Of a DNA stretch of 48,184 nt, positions 18,072-27,100 are shown one piece after another. Position 1 is the first letter of the stretch. Every line of letters starts with the position of its first letter. The stretch spans positions 3,970,819-4,019,002 of the forward strand of contig NC_021017.1 of NCBI RefSeq assembly GCF_000210075.1, written 5' to 3'. A model generated the notes under the pieces. That model searched no databases. It worked only from the letters and a program-made list of their open reading frames with translations, and was not told the origin of the DNA. A program made the translations under genes and the position numbers. Source of the DNA: Bacteroides xylanisolvens XB1A (GTDB taxonomy: Bacteria > Bacteroidota > Bacteroidia > Bacteroidales > Bacteroidaceae).

Positions 18072-19271
18072 ATGAGACGAACTCCTTTTTATAATTTTTT
18101 TATAGTGGCTTTATTGGTTACAATGACCGCTTCTGTATCGGCACAACAGGTAGACAGCAAGCTTCCCTGGTCTGTGCGACTGACTGAATCGGAAATGATC
18201 CGTTACCCCGAATCCTGGCAGCTCGACTTTCAGCCGAAACTGAAATGGGATTATTGCCACGGACTTGAACTGGGAGCCATGCTCGATGTGTACGACGCTT
18301 ATGGCGACAAGAAAATTCGCGATTACGCCATCGCGTATGCGGATACAATGGTGCACGAGGACGGAAGCATTACCGCTTATAAATTAACCGATTATAGCCT
18401 CGACCGTATCAACTCCGGAAAAATCCTTTTCCGTATCTATGAGCAGACCAAGAATCCTAAATATAAGAAAGCGCTCGACCTGCTTTATAGCCAGTTTGAA
18501 GGACAACCGCGTAATGAGGACGGTGGTTTTTGGCATAAAAAGATTTATCCCCACCAGATGTGGCTGGACGGAATTTACATGGGAGCTCCTTTCTACGCAG
18601 AGTATGCATTCCGTAATAATCTTCCGCAGGACTATGCAGATGTAATCAACCAGTTTGTCACTTGTGCCCGTCATACGTACGATCCTAAAAACGGTCTTTA
18701 TCGTCATGCGTGCGATGTAAGCCGCACTCAACGTTGGGCGGACCCGGTGACCGGACAGTCGAAACATACGTGGGGACGTGCGATGGGATGGTATGCGATG
18801 GCATTGGTGGATGTGCTCGAATTTATTCCGCAGCATGAAGCCGGAAGAGATTCCCTGCTTGATATATTGAATAATGTAGCTGTGCAGGTGAAGAAACTTC
18901 AGGACCCGAAGACCGGAGGATGGTATCAGGTGATGGACCGGAGTGGTGATAAGGGTAATTACGTAGAATCTTCCTGTTCCGCTATGTTCATTTATTCGCT
19001 CTTTAAGGCGGTTCGTTTGGGATATATTGATAAGTCTTATCTGGATGTGGCATTGAAAGGCTACAAAGGATTCCTGGATAATTTTATCGAAGTGGACAAG
19101 AACGGATTGGTAACCATCACCAAGGCTTGTGCAGTGGCAGGATTGGGAGGAAAGGTCTATCGTTCCGGCGATTATGACTATTATATTAATGAAACTATCC
19201 GCAATAACGATCCTAAAGCCGTAGGACCTTTTATTATGGCTAGCTTGGAATACGAACGTTTACAAAAGTAA
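18072..19271 (+). CDS. Unsaturated rhamnogalacturonyl/glucuronyl hydrolase, GH105
   Basis: Hydrates and cleaves the unsaturated uronate left on the non-reducing end of lyase-generated pectin oligosaccharides. 399 aa with a signal peptide of about 24 residues (cut after VSA), so exported. The (alpha/alpha)6-barrel GH105 hallmarks are present: D111 in YSLDRINSGK, the position of Asp88 in B. subtilis YteR, and the catalytic acid D166 in HQMWLDGIYMGAPF, the position of YteR Asp143. Its product feeds the KduI reaction. First gene of the esterase operon, 9 nt before CE8. GH88 is less likely given the DGIYMG context. The exact oligosaccharide substrate is not visible. Confidence 0.92.
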   Translation: MRRTPFYNFFIVALLVTMTASVSAQQVDSKLPWSVRLTESEMIRYPESWQLDFQPKLKWDYCHGLELGAMLDVYDAYGDKKIRDYAIAYADTMVHEDGSITAYKLTDYSLDRINSGKILFRIYEQTKNPKYKKALDLLYSQFEGQPRNEDGGFWHKKIYPHQMWLDGIYMGAPFYAEYAFRNNLPQDYADVINQFVTCARHTYDPKNGLYRHACDVSRTQRWADPVTGQSKHTWGRAMGWYAMALVDVLEFIPQHEAGRDSLLDILNNVAVQVKKLQDPKTGGWYQVMDRSGDKGNYVESSCSAMFIYSLFKAVRLGYIDKSYLDVALKGYKGFLDNFIEVDKNGLVTITKACAVAGLGGKVYRSGDYDYYINETIRNNDPKAVGPFIMASLEYERLQK

Positions 19272-19280
19272 TTTCCGACA

Positions 19281-20252
19281 ATGAAAAGGAGTATTTTTAA
19301 AGGAATGATGTGTTTGCTTCTACTGGGTGTGGGAGCAACATCTGTTTATGCACAGCAACAGCAACGCAAAGACACATTAGTCGTGGCACGCGACGGGACA
19401 GGGGAGTATCGTAACATTCAGGAAGCCGTGGAAGCTGTCCGCGCTTTTATGGATTATACGGTGACGATCTATATCAAGAATGGTATATACAAAGAAAAGC
19501 TGGTCATTCCTTCCTGGGTGAAGAATGTGCAATTAGTGGGCGAAAGCGCAGAAAAAACGATTATCACTTACGATGACCATGCTAATATAAATAAGATGGG
19601 TACCTTCCGCACCTATACGGTCAAAGTGGAAGGGAATGACATCACTTTCAAAGACCTGACGATTGAAAATAATGCGGCTCCACTGGGGCAAGCGGTAGCT
19701 CTTCACACCGAAGGTGACAGACTGATGTTTGTCAACTGTCGTTTCTTGGGAAATCAGGATACTATTTATACAGGAACCGAAGGAGCGCGCCTTCTATTCA
19801 CGAATTGCTATATCGAGGGAACTACCGATTTTATTTTTGGCCCTTCCACCGCTCTATTCGAATATTGTGAACTGCATAGTAAACGTGATTCGTATATCAC
19901 TGCCGCTTCCACTCCTCAAAGTGAAGAATTCGGTTATGTTTTCAAAAACTGTAAGTTGACAGCCGCTCCGGGAGTGAAAAAAGTATATTTGGGTCGTCCG
20001 TGGCGTCCTTATGCGGCAACGGTCTTTATCAATTGTGAGTTTGGTAATCATATCCGTCCCGAAGGATGGCACAATTGGAAGAATCCGGAGAACGAAAAGA
20101 CAGCCCGTTATGCCGAATTCGGAAATACGGGTGCGGGCGCAGATACTTCCGGGCGTGTGGCATGGGCTAAACAGTTGACAAATAAGGAGGCAATGAAGTA
20201 TACTCCGCAAAATATCTTTAAGGAAAGCAGTAATTGGTATCCCTATAAATAA
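19281..20252 (+). CDS. Pectin methylesterase, CE8
   Basis: Removes methyl esters from homogalacturonan so that pectate lyases can act. 323 aa with a signal peptide (cut near SVYA-Q25). Right-handed beta-helix CE8 residues are all present: Q137 in GQAVAL, catalytic D160 in GNQDTIY, nucleophile D183 in GTTDFIFG, and R239 with W241 in LGRPWRPYA. No lipobox, so predicted periplasmic. It follows GH105 by 9 nt, which implies one message. A second CE8 domain is encoded downstream at the end of the CE12 fusion; the two are divergent in sequence, suggesting different methylation patterns or sites of action (inference). Confidence 0.94.
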   Translation: MKRSIFKGMMCLLLLGVGATSVYAQQQQRKDTLVVARDGTGEYRNIQEAVEAVRAFMDYTVTIYIKNGIYKEKLVIPSWVKNVQLVGESAEKTIITYDDHANINKMGTFRTYTVKVEGNDITFKDLTIENNAAPLGQAVALHTEGDRLMFVNCRFLGNQDTIYTGTEGARLLFTNCYIEGTTDFIFGPSTALFEYCELHSKRDSYITAASTPQSEEFGYVFKNCKLTAAPGVKKVYLGRPWRPYAATVFINCEFGNHIRPEGWHNWKNPENEKTARYAEFGNTGAGADTSGRVAWAKQLTNKEAMKYTPQNIFKESSNWYPYK

Positions 20253-20285
20253 AAATACGTAGGTTTTCCGACTGTTTATGCAGCT

Positions 20286-20453
20286 TGAAATTTTTGTTTC
20301 CGGGCTTGGCTCTTTGCTTTCCCTAGCTTAAAACTCCTGTTCCAAGGCAGGAAACTGCAGTTTCCCTATGTGGGAACTGTCGTTTCTCTACGTGGAAACT
20401 AGCGTTTCTTCCCGGGGAAACTGTAGTTCCTATGCGTGGAAACTGAATTTGCC
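20286..20453. repeat. Tandem 22-bp near-palindrome array
   Basis: Clear units at 20350-20365, 20372-20387, 20394-20409, 20416-20430 and 20438-20453, spaced exactly 22 nt. The first is a perfect 16-bp palindrome, GGAAACTGCAGTTTCC. Consensus GGAAACTGNNGTTTCC plus linker CTAYGT, with the central bases varying between units. Degenerate copies continue upstream in phase to about 20286 (segments ending at 20301, 20322 and 20343). It fills the gap between two co-directional esterase genes. The stretch 20253-20285 shows nothing else. Confidence 0.85.
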
Positions 20454-20480
20454 TGTGTGCAAAACAGGATTATATAAGGT

Positions 20481-20581
20481 GTTGCAGATAAACATCTGCA
20501 ACGGTATCTGCAACAGTATCTGCAACGCTGCAATCAGTTGATTGCAAGTAAGATACAAGCAAAACGTTGCAGGTGGCAGAT
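20481..20581. repeat. 12-bp iterated ATCTGCAAC repeats with inverted copies
   Basis: ATCTGCAAC occurs at 20494-20502, 20506-20514 and 20518-20526, period 12. An inverted GTTGCAGAT at 20481-20489 pairs with the first copy around an AAAC loop. A further inverted pair, GCAATCA/TGATTGC, spans 20530-20545, and GTTGCAG with CAGAT recurs at 20566-20581. The block ends just before the leader of the CE12-CE8 gene. Confidence 0.8.
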
Positions 20582-20611
20582 AAAAACAAAAAATAAAACT
20601 CGTAGGAGGGG

Positions 20612-22360
20612 ATGAAGAATATGAAAACACTTAGGGTTAAAATGGTAGGGCTACTTGCAACGGCTCTTATTCTTTTTTCTGCATTTCGTGCAGACAAACC
20701 GGTCATCACTATCTTTATGATAGGTGATTCGACAATGGCTAACAAGAAAATAGACGGAGGAAATCCCGAACGTGGTTGGGGAATGGTACTTCCCGGATTC
20801 TTCTCCGAAGACATACGGATAGACAATCATGCCGCCAACGGTCGAAGTTCCAAGAGCTTTATCAGCGAAGGACGCTGGGAAAAAGTAATTTCTAAAGTGA
20901 AAAAAGGAGATTATGTCTTTATCCAGTTCGGCCATAATGATGAGAAAGCAGACTCTACCCGTCACACCGATCCGGGCAGTACTTTTGATGAAAATCTTCG
21001 TCGGTATGTGAATGAAACCCGCGCCAAAGGTGGAATTCCGGTGTTGTTCAACTCTATCGTCCGTCGAAACTTCGTACAGCCGAAGGATGATGCCATCGCA
21101 AAAGATGTCCGCCGCACACCGGGGGAAAAGGAACAACCGAAAGAGGGAACCGTTTTATTCGATACGCATGGTGCCTATCTGGATGCTCCCCGCAATGTGG
21201 CAAAAGAACTGGGAGTGACTTTTATCGACATGAACAAGATTACTCATGACCTGGTGCAGGGACTTGGACCAGTAGAATCAAAGAAACTATTTATGTTTGT
21301 CGAACCCAATCAGGTGCCGGCTTTCCCGAAAGGTCGTGAAGACAATACTCACTTAAACGTATACGGAGCACGAACAATTGCCGGACTGGCAGTAGATGCC
21401 ATCGGCAAGGAAATTCCGGAACTGGCGAAATATATCCGTCAATTCGATTATGTAGTGGCCCAAGACGGTAGCGGTGATTTCTTTACCGTGCAGGAAGCTA
21501 TCAATGCTGTTCCCGATTTTCGCAAAGACGTTCGTACCACTATCCTGATTCGTAAAGGAACTTATAAAGAGAAACTCATCATCCCCGAATCCAAGATTAA
21601 TATCTCTTTGATTGGAGAAGACGGTGCGATACTGACTTATGACGGTTTTGCAAACAAAAAAAATGTATTCGGTGAGAACATGGGAACTTCCGGTTCGTCC
21701 AGCTGTTACATCTATGCCCCCGATTTTTATGCGGAGAATATCACATTCGAGAACTCATCAGGTCCCGTAGGACAAGCAGTTGCCTGTTTCGTATCTGCCG
21801 ATCGTGTCTATTTTAAGAACTGTCGTTTCCTCGGCTTCCAGGATACCCTCTATACATACAGCAAGCAAAGCCGCCAATATTATGAAGACTGCTACATCGA
21901 AGGAACGGTAGATTTTATCTTCGGTTGGTCTACGGCTGTTTTCAACCGTTGCCACATTCATAGCAAACGGGATGGTTATGTCACCGCTCCCTCTACTGAT
22001 AAAGGTAAAAAATATGGCTATGTATTCTATAATTGCAAACTGACTGCGGAACCGGAAGCCACAAAAGTGTATCTGTCCCGTCCCTGGCGTCCGTATGCAC
22101 AAGCTGTATTCATCCGTTGCGAATTGGGGAAACACATTCTTCCCGTTGGCTGGAACAACTGGGGCAAGAAGGAAAACGAGAAAACTGTCTTTTATGCCGA
22201 ATATGAAAGTCGGGGCGAAGGAGCCCATCCGAAAGCGCGCGCTGGTTTTTCCCAACAATTGAAGAATCTGAAAGGATATGAGATAAATGCAGTTTTGGCA
22301 GGAGAAGACGGATGGAATCCGATAGAGAACGGAAATAAACTGATAACGGTAAAGCGTTGA
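20612..22360 (+). CDS. Pectin acetylesterase-methylesterase fusion, CE12-CE8
   Basis: 582 aa, two catalytic domains. After a signal peptide (about 1-27), residues 30-275 are an SGNH hydrolase of the CE12 type (rhamnogalacturonan/pectin acetylesterase): nucleophile S40 in MIGDSTMAN, oxyanion N109 in FGHNDE, and D244/H247 in EDNTHLN. Residues about 280-582 are a CE8 pectin methylesterase beginning VVAQDGSGDFFTVQEA, with GQAVACF, GFQDTLY, GTVDFIFGW and LSRPWRPYA. One polypeptide can thus remove both acetyl and methyl groups from galacturonan. A good GGAGG-like ribosome site (taggagggg) directly precedes the chosen start, unusual in this window; MKTLRVK four codons on is the alternative. It is separated from the first CE8 gene by 359 nt of repeats but has no obvious promoter of its own. 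Confidence 0.93.
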   Translation: MKNMKTLRVKMVGLLATALILFSAFRADKPVITIFMIGDSTMANKKIDGGNPERGWGMVLPGFFSEDIRIDNHAANGRSSKSFISEGRWEKVISKVKKGDYVFIQFGHNDEKADSTRHTDPGSTFDENLRRYVNETRAKGGIPVLFNSIVRRNFVQPKDDAIAKDVRRTPGEKEQPKEGTVLFDTHGAYLDAPRNVAKELGVTFIDMNKITHDLVQGLGPVESKKLFMFVEPNQVPAFPKGREDNTHLNVYGARTIAGLAVDAIGKEIPELAKYIRQFDYVVAQDGSGDFFTVQEAINAVPDFRKDVRTTILIRKGTYKEKLIIPESKINISLIGEDGAILTYDGFANKKNVFGENMGTSGSSSCYIYAPDFYAENITFENSSGPVGQAVACFVSADRVYFKNCRFLGFQDTLYTYSKQSRQYYEDCYIEGTVDFIFGWSTAVFNRCHIHSKRDGYVTAPSTDKGKKYGYVFYNCKLTAEPEATKVYLSRPWRPYAQAVFIRCELGKHILPVGWNNWGKKENEKTVFYAEYESRGEGAHPKARAGFSQQLKNLKGYEINAVLAGEDGWNPIENGNKLITVKR

Positions 22361-22408
22361 TCTGACGAACAGATATGATTGTTTACTCAAGTTTCGGAAG
22401 TAGTTTAA

Positions 22409-22490
22409 TAGGCTGAAAGCCTTCTATTATATAGCGTAGGGCATTGCCCTACGTGATAGGTATACACCAAACATAAGCCCTGAAAGGGCG
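22409..22490. repeat. REP-like element with three small hairpins
   Basis: Three hairpins in 82 nt: AGGC-TGAAA-GCCT (22410-22422), CGTAGGGC-ATT-GCCCTACG (22435-22453), and GCCC-TGAAA-GGGC (22477-22489). The first and third share the loop TGAAA. Such clusters are typical of dispersed palindromic elements in Bacteroidota; copies elsewhere in the genome cannot be seen from here. Confidence 0.7.
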
Positions 22491-22507
22491 GAACTGCATA
22501 TGCTCAA

Positions 22508-22555
22508 CTGGTACACTGCTTTATTGAGCTGGTACAACTTTATCGATCTGGTACA
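22508..22555. repeat. Three direct copies of CTGGTACA
   Basis: CTGGTACA at 22508-22515, 22529-22536 and 22548-22555 (steps 21 and 19), within more loosely repeated sequence (two copies followed by ACAACT). Lies between the hairpin cluster and the 33-bp repeats upstream of the ATPase gene. Confidence 0.65.
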
Positions 22556-22569
22556 ACTGATAGTCAATA

Positions 22570-22668
22570 TGCCCCTACAATGGAACAAAAATTAAGCTAA
22601 TTCACCTCTGCAATGAAACAAAAAATGAGTAAATTCACCCCTGCAATGAAACAAATTTGTATATTTGT
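22570..22668. repeat. 33-bp tandem repeat upstream of the ATPase gene
   Basis: Three units start at 22570, 22603 and 22636. Units 2 and 3 share CACCYCTGCAATGAAACAAA (19 of 20); unit 1 is degenerate (CCCCTACAATGGAACAAA). The last unit runs into the -7 box at 22660, so the array occupies the usual place of regulator binding sites for this promoter. Confidence 0.75.
22660..22667 (+). promoter_or_regulatory. Predicted -7 box of the AAA/DUF4143 gene
   Basis: TATATTTG, exact TAnnTTTG, 25 nt upstream of the ATG. Confidence 0.6.
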
Positions 22669-22692
22669 AACTGTAAATAAACAAATTACGAT

Positions 22693-24033
22693 ATGTTTGA
22701 ACGAAGGATACAGAATCAGTTGCATGAGTGGGCAGAGAAAAATAATAGAAAACCTCTGATATTGAGAGGAGCCCGCCAAGTAGGGAAGACCACTATTGTT
22801 GAGCAGTTTGGCAAAGAATTTGATAATTTCCTGTCTTTAAATCTTGAAAAGAAAGAGGCAAAGGATTTGTTTGAGTCTACTGATGATGTAAAGATGCTGC
22901 TGCCTTTATTGTTTTTGTATGATAATAAGCCGCAGAGGCCGGGACGAACCCTGCTTTTTATCGACGAGATACAGTCGTCGCCACAAGCTGTTGCATTGTT
23001 GCGGTACTTTTACGAGGAATTGCCGGAGTTGTATGTTATTGCAGCAGGTTCTCTTCTGGAAAATATGTTGGACAAACACATCTCGTTGCCTGTAGGACGG
23101 GTGGAGTATATGGCTTTGCATCCGTGTTCCTTTATTGAGTTTCTTCAGGCAATAGGAGAGGGACGGTTTGTAGATTGGATTTTGGAAGCACGCTTGCCGG
23201 AGGCTTTCCATCAACAATTAATGCTACTTTTTAATAGTTATGCACTGATAGGCGGGATGCCCGAAATTGTAGCGAGGTATGCTGCCAACCGGGATGTTGT
23301 ATCCTTGTCCGATACTTACAATCAACTGCTAAATGCCTACAAGAATGATGTGGAAAAGTATGCGGAGACAAACACGCAAGCTGCGGTGATTCGTTACATA
23401 CTGGAAGAAGGTTGGGGATATGCAGGGCAAGCTGTCACTTTAGGAGGATTTGCACAGTCCGCTTACAAAGCCCGTGAAACGGGCGAGGCTTTCCGTACTC
23501 TGGAAAAAGCATTGTTGCTGGAGTTGGTATATCCTACCACTCATACGATAATGCCAGCTACCACAGATTTGAAACGCGCTCCTAAATTGATCTGGCTGGA
23601 TACAGGACTAGTAAATTATGCGGCTGAAATACAAAAAGAATATCTTCTTAGTAAAGATTTGACGGATACATGGAGAGGTATGGCTGCCGAACAAATCGTT
23701 GCGCAGGAATTAAAAGCTCTTTCCAACGAAGTAGGTAAGAAGCAAAAGTTTTGGGTACGGGCTAAAAGGGGGAGTTCTGCAGAAGTGGACTTTGTATACA
23801 TATATGGCGGGAAAATCATTCCAATTGAAGTGAAAAACGGACACAACGCCCACTTAAAATCCATTCATCAGTTTATGAATGAAACGGAGCATGATTTGGC
23901 AGTTCGAATCTGGTCGGGGAATTATGCTATAGACGAAGTTACTACTAATGAAGGAAAACATTTCAAACTTATCAACCTTCCTTTTTACATGATAGCCGCA
24001 TTGCCTAATATTTTAAAAAAAATAGAGACATAA
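22693..24033 (+). CDS. AAA ATPase with DUF4143 domain
   Basis: 446 aa. N-terminal AAA_14 ATPase: Walker A ILRGARQVGKTT (residues 23-34), Walker B LLFIDEIQ, and sensor AAGSLLENML. The C-terminal DUF4143 region contains EVDFVYIYGGKIIPIEVKNG, resembling a PD-(D/E)XK nuclease core (E-x-D ... E-V-K). No signal peptide. Family members are common, multicopy and functionally uncharacterised in Bacteroidota. It has its own promoter and repeat-rich upstream region, and splits the pectin locus between esterases and regulator, so it looks like inserted cargo rather than a pectin gene. Function in defence, replication or element maintenance is unknown. Confidence 0.88.
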   Translation: MFERRIQNQLHEWAEKNNRKPLILRGARQVGKTTIVEQFGKEFDNFLSLNLEKKEAKDLFESTDDVKMLLPLLFLYDNKPQRPGRTLLFIDEIQSSPQAVALLRYFYEELPELYVIAAGSLLENMLDKHISLPVGRVEYMALHPCSFIEFLQAIGEGRFVDWILEARLPEAFHQQLMLLFNSYALIGGMPEIVARYAANRDVVSLSDTYNQLLNAYKNDVEKYAETNTQAAVIRYILEEGWGYAGQAVTLGGFAQSAYKARETGEAFRTLEKALLLELVYPTTHTIMPATTDLKRAPKLIWLDTGLVNYAAEIQKEYLLSKDLTDTWRGMAAEQIVAQELKALSNEVGKKQKFWVRAKRGSSAEVDFVYIYGGKIIPIEVKNGHNAHLKSIHQFMNETEHDLAVRIWSGNYAIDEVTTNEGKHFKLINLPFYMIAALPNILKKIET

Positions 24034-24096
24034 GTCATGTTGGCCCGATTCTGTTAAATAGCCGCTAAAGATTGCATGATACTACAAGTATTTTTC

Positions 24097-24104
24097 TATC
24101 TTTA
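24097..24104 (+). promoter_or_regulatory. Possible -7 box of the HTCS gene
   Basis: TATCTTTA, one mismatch from TAnnTTTG, 20 nt before the chosen ATG. Weak; consistent with low constitutive expression of a sensor. Confidence 0.35.
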
Positions 24105-24123
24105 CGCCACAGAACCGAGTGAT

Positions 24124-27100
24124 ATGATGAAGAAAACCTTAATTTCAGTAATTCTTTTGTTAGCTGTTGTGTTCTCAACATACGCGCAACAGCACTGTTT
24201 TTTCACCCACTATTCTACTGAAGATGGATTATCCCAAAATACGGTGATGAACATCTTGCAGGATCACAAAGACAACCTTTGGTTTGCCACCTGGGATGGT
24301 ATCAACCGTTTCAACGGTTATACCTTCAAAACATACAAGGCCCGTCAGGGAAACTACATCAGTCTGACCAATAACCGCGTAGACCGTATGTATGAAGATC
24401 GTTACGGCTTTCTGTGGTTGCTGACCTATGACAACCGTGTCCATCGTTTCGACCCGAAGACAGAGACATTCGAGCAAGTGCCTGCTGCCGGAGAAGAGGG
24501 GAGTGCTTTCAATGTGCATACCATTGAAGTGATGCCGAACGGAACCGTCTGGCTGCTGACAGAAAACGACGGAGCCATCCGCATCCTGACGCATCCGGAT
24601 GAGAATAATCGCTTGACATGGGATATTTATTCCAGCAAGACAGAACTGTTTCCTTCTTTACATGTATTCAAAGTTCATCAGGATAAAGCCGGCAATGACT
24701 GGTTGCTGACGGATAATGGCCTCGGTATGATCCATCCCGGAAAGAAAGAGCCGGATTCTTATTTTACGGAGACAAAAGGAAAGTTTGGCGGAATGAATCA
24801 GGCTTTCTATGCTGTGCAGGAACGCGATAAAGATATTTGCTTCGCCTCGGATCATGGACGCATCTGGTCTTATCAGAAAGAAAGCGGAGAGTTTACGTTG
24901 ATCGAGCTTCCCACAAAAGGACAGATCACCTCCATTCATCCCATTGCACCGGACGTATCCGTTATTACTACCGATTCGGATGGCTTCTTTACTTACAACC
25001 TGCGAACAAAAACAAACGCACATTACTCGTTCCTGACTTGTAAGGCGTTACCCGCAAAGCCGATCCTTTCTGCATACGTAGACCGTTCTTCGGAAGTGTG
25101 GTTCGAACAGGAAGAACCGGGTGTTGTAGCTCATTTTAATCCCTCGACCGGAGTGGTGACCCGTGAACAAATTCCAATAGAATATAGTAATCCCGAACGT
25201 TCCCGTCCGGCTTTTCATATCCATGAAGACGTAAACGGTTATCTTTGGGTACATCCTTACGGAGGAGGTTTCTCTTACTTCGATCCTCAAAAAAAATGCT
25301 TGGTTCCTTTCTATAACGGACTGGGTAGCCGTGACTGGCGTTTTTCCAATAAGATTCATTCGGCCTTTTCCGACAAACAAGGTAATCTGTGGCTTTGTAC
25401 CCACTCTAAAGGATTGGAGAAGGTGACTTATCGAAATGTACCCTTTGCGATGATGACCCCTATGCCTCATGAACACGAATCGTTGCATAATGAGGTGCGT
25501 GCCCTGTGTGAAGATAAACTGGGCAATTTGTGGGTTGGCTTGAAAGACGGTATACTTCGTATATATGATGCCGGCAAAACTTATAAAGGATACCTCACCG
25601 AAAACGGCACGATCTCTACCATCGGTACTCCCATGTTGGGAACCGTTTATTTTGTTATTCAGGATTCAAAAGGAATCATCTGGATTGCGACAAAAGGAGA
25701 CGGCCTTGTTCGTGCCGAGCCGACTTCTTCCAACGGAATGTCTTATAAGTTGACCCGTTATCTTCATCGTGAAGATGATATGTACAGTTTGAGCGATAAT
25801 AATGTATATTGCGTCTATGAAGATCATTATGGTCGTATCTGGCTGGCAACTTTTGCCGGAGGTATCAATTATATCACGGAGAATGAAGCTGGAAAGACAT
25901 TGTTTATCAATCACCGGAACAACCTGAAAGGTTATCCCATCGATCCTTGTTACAAAGCTCGTTTCATCACTTCCGATAACAACGGACGCTTGTGGGTAGG
26001 AACAACTACGGGTGCCGTTGCTTTTGATGAGAACTTTAAGAAACCGGAGGATGTGAAGTTCTATCATTTCTCCCGTATGCCGAATGATACGCAAAGTTTG
26101 AGTAATAATGATGTCCATTGGATTATCTCCACCAAGAAAAAGGAACTTTACCTGGCTACTTTCGGCGGCGGACTCAACAAACTGGTATCTATCAGTAAAG
26201 ACGGTCACGGAGAGTTCAAGTCATATTCCGTATTGGATGGTCTTCCTTCCGATGTCCTGCTTTCCATCCGTGAAGATAGTAAGCAGAATCTATGGATTAG
26301 TACAGAGAATGGAATTTGTAAGTTCATCCCCTCTGAAGAACGTTTTGAAAGTTATGACGAGCGTAGTATCACTTTCCCCGTACGTTTTAGTGAAGCTGCT
26401 TCGGCATTAACTGCTAAAGGAAGCATGCTTTTCGGTGCCAGCGGCGGAGTCTTTATATTTAATCCTGACTCTATTCGTAAGAGCAGCTATATCCCGCCTA
26501 TCGTATTCTCCAAACTGACAGTGGCTAATGAGGACATTACCCCCGGCGGCAACTCATTGTTGAAAGTGGATATTGACGACGCTGATAAATTGGTTCTTTC
26601 GCATCAAGAGAATATTTTCTCCGTTCATTTCGCGGCACTCGATTATACTAATCCGCAAAATATACAGTATGCTTATATTCTCGATGGATTTGAAAAACAG
26701 TGGACCTTTGCCGATAAACAGCGTAGCGTGACTTATACAAATCTTCCGAAAGGAGAGTATGTGCTTCGCGTCCGTTCTACTAATAGCGATGGTGTGTGGG
26801 TGGATAACGAACGTATCTTGGATATTGTCATTCTGCCTTCTTTCTGGGAAACGCCGATAGCATACGTGCTTTATATACTTTTTATTCTGATTATTATTCT
26901 TGTGGCCGTTTATATCCTGTTCACCATTTACCGGTTGAAGCATGAAGTGTCGGTCGAACAGCAGATTTCGGATATAAAACTGCGCTTCTTTACGAATATA
27001 TCCCATGAGTTGCGTACTCCGCTTACGTTGATAGCAGGTCCGGTAGAGCAGGTCTTGAAGAATGATAGATTGCCGGCTGATGCCCGCGAACAGTTGGTGG

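Noticed and set aside
20350..20453. CRISPR-like repeat array
   Set aside because: Repeats are 16 nt with 6-nt linkers that are themselves conserved; no spacer-length unique sequence and no cas genes nearby.
20582..20600. Copy of the 19-nt HTCS-like motif (16 of 19 against the GH105 site) before the CE12-CE8 gene
   Set aside because: It is only 12 nt from the start codon with no -7 box after it, so it cannot sit upstream of a promoter; more likely A-rich leader sequence that matches by composition.
22361..24123. Insertion sequence or integrated element carrying the ATPase
   Set aside because: No transposase or integrase, terminal inverted repeats or target duplication are visible; only repeats on the 5' side.
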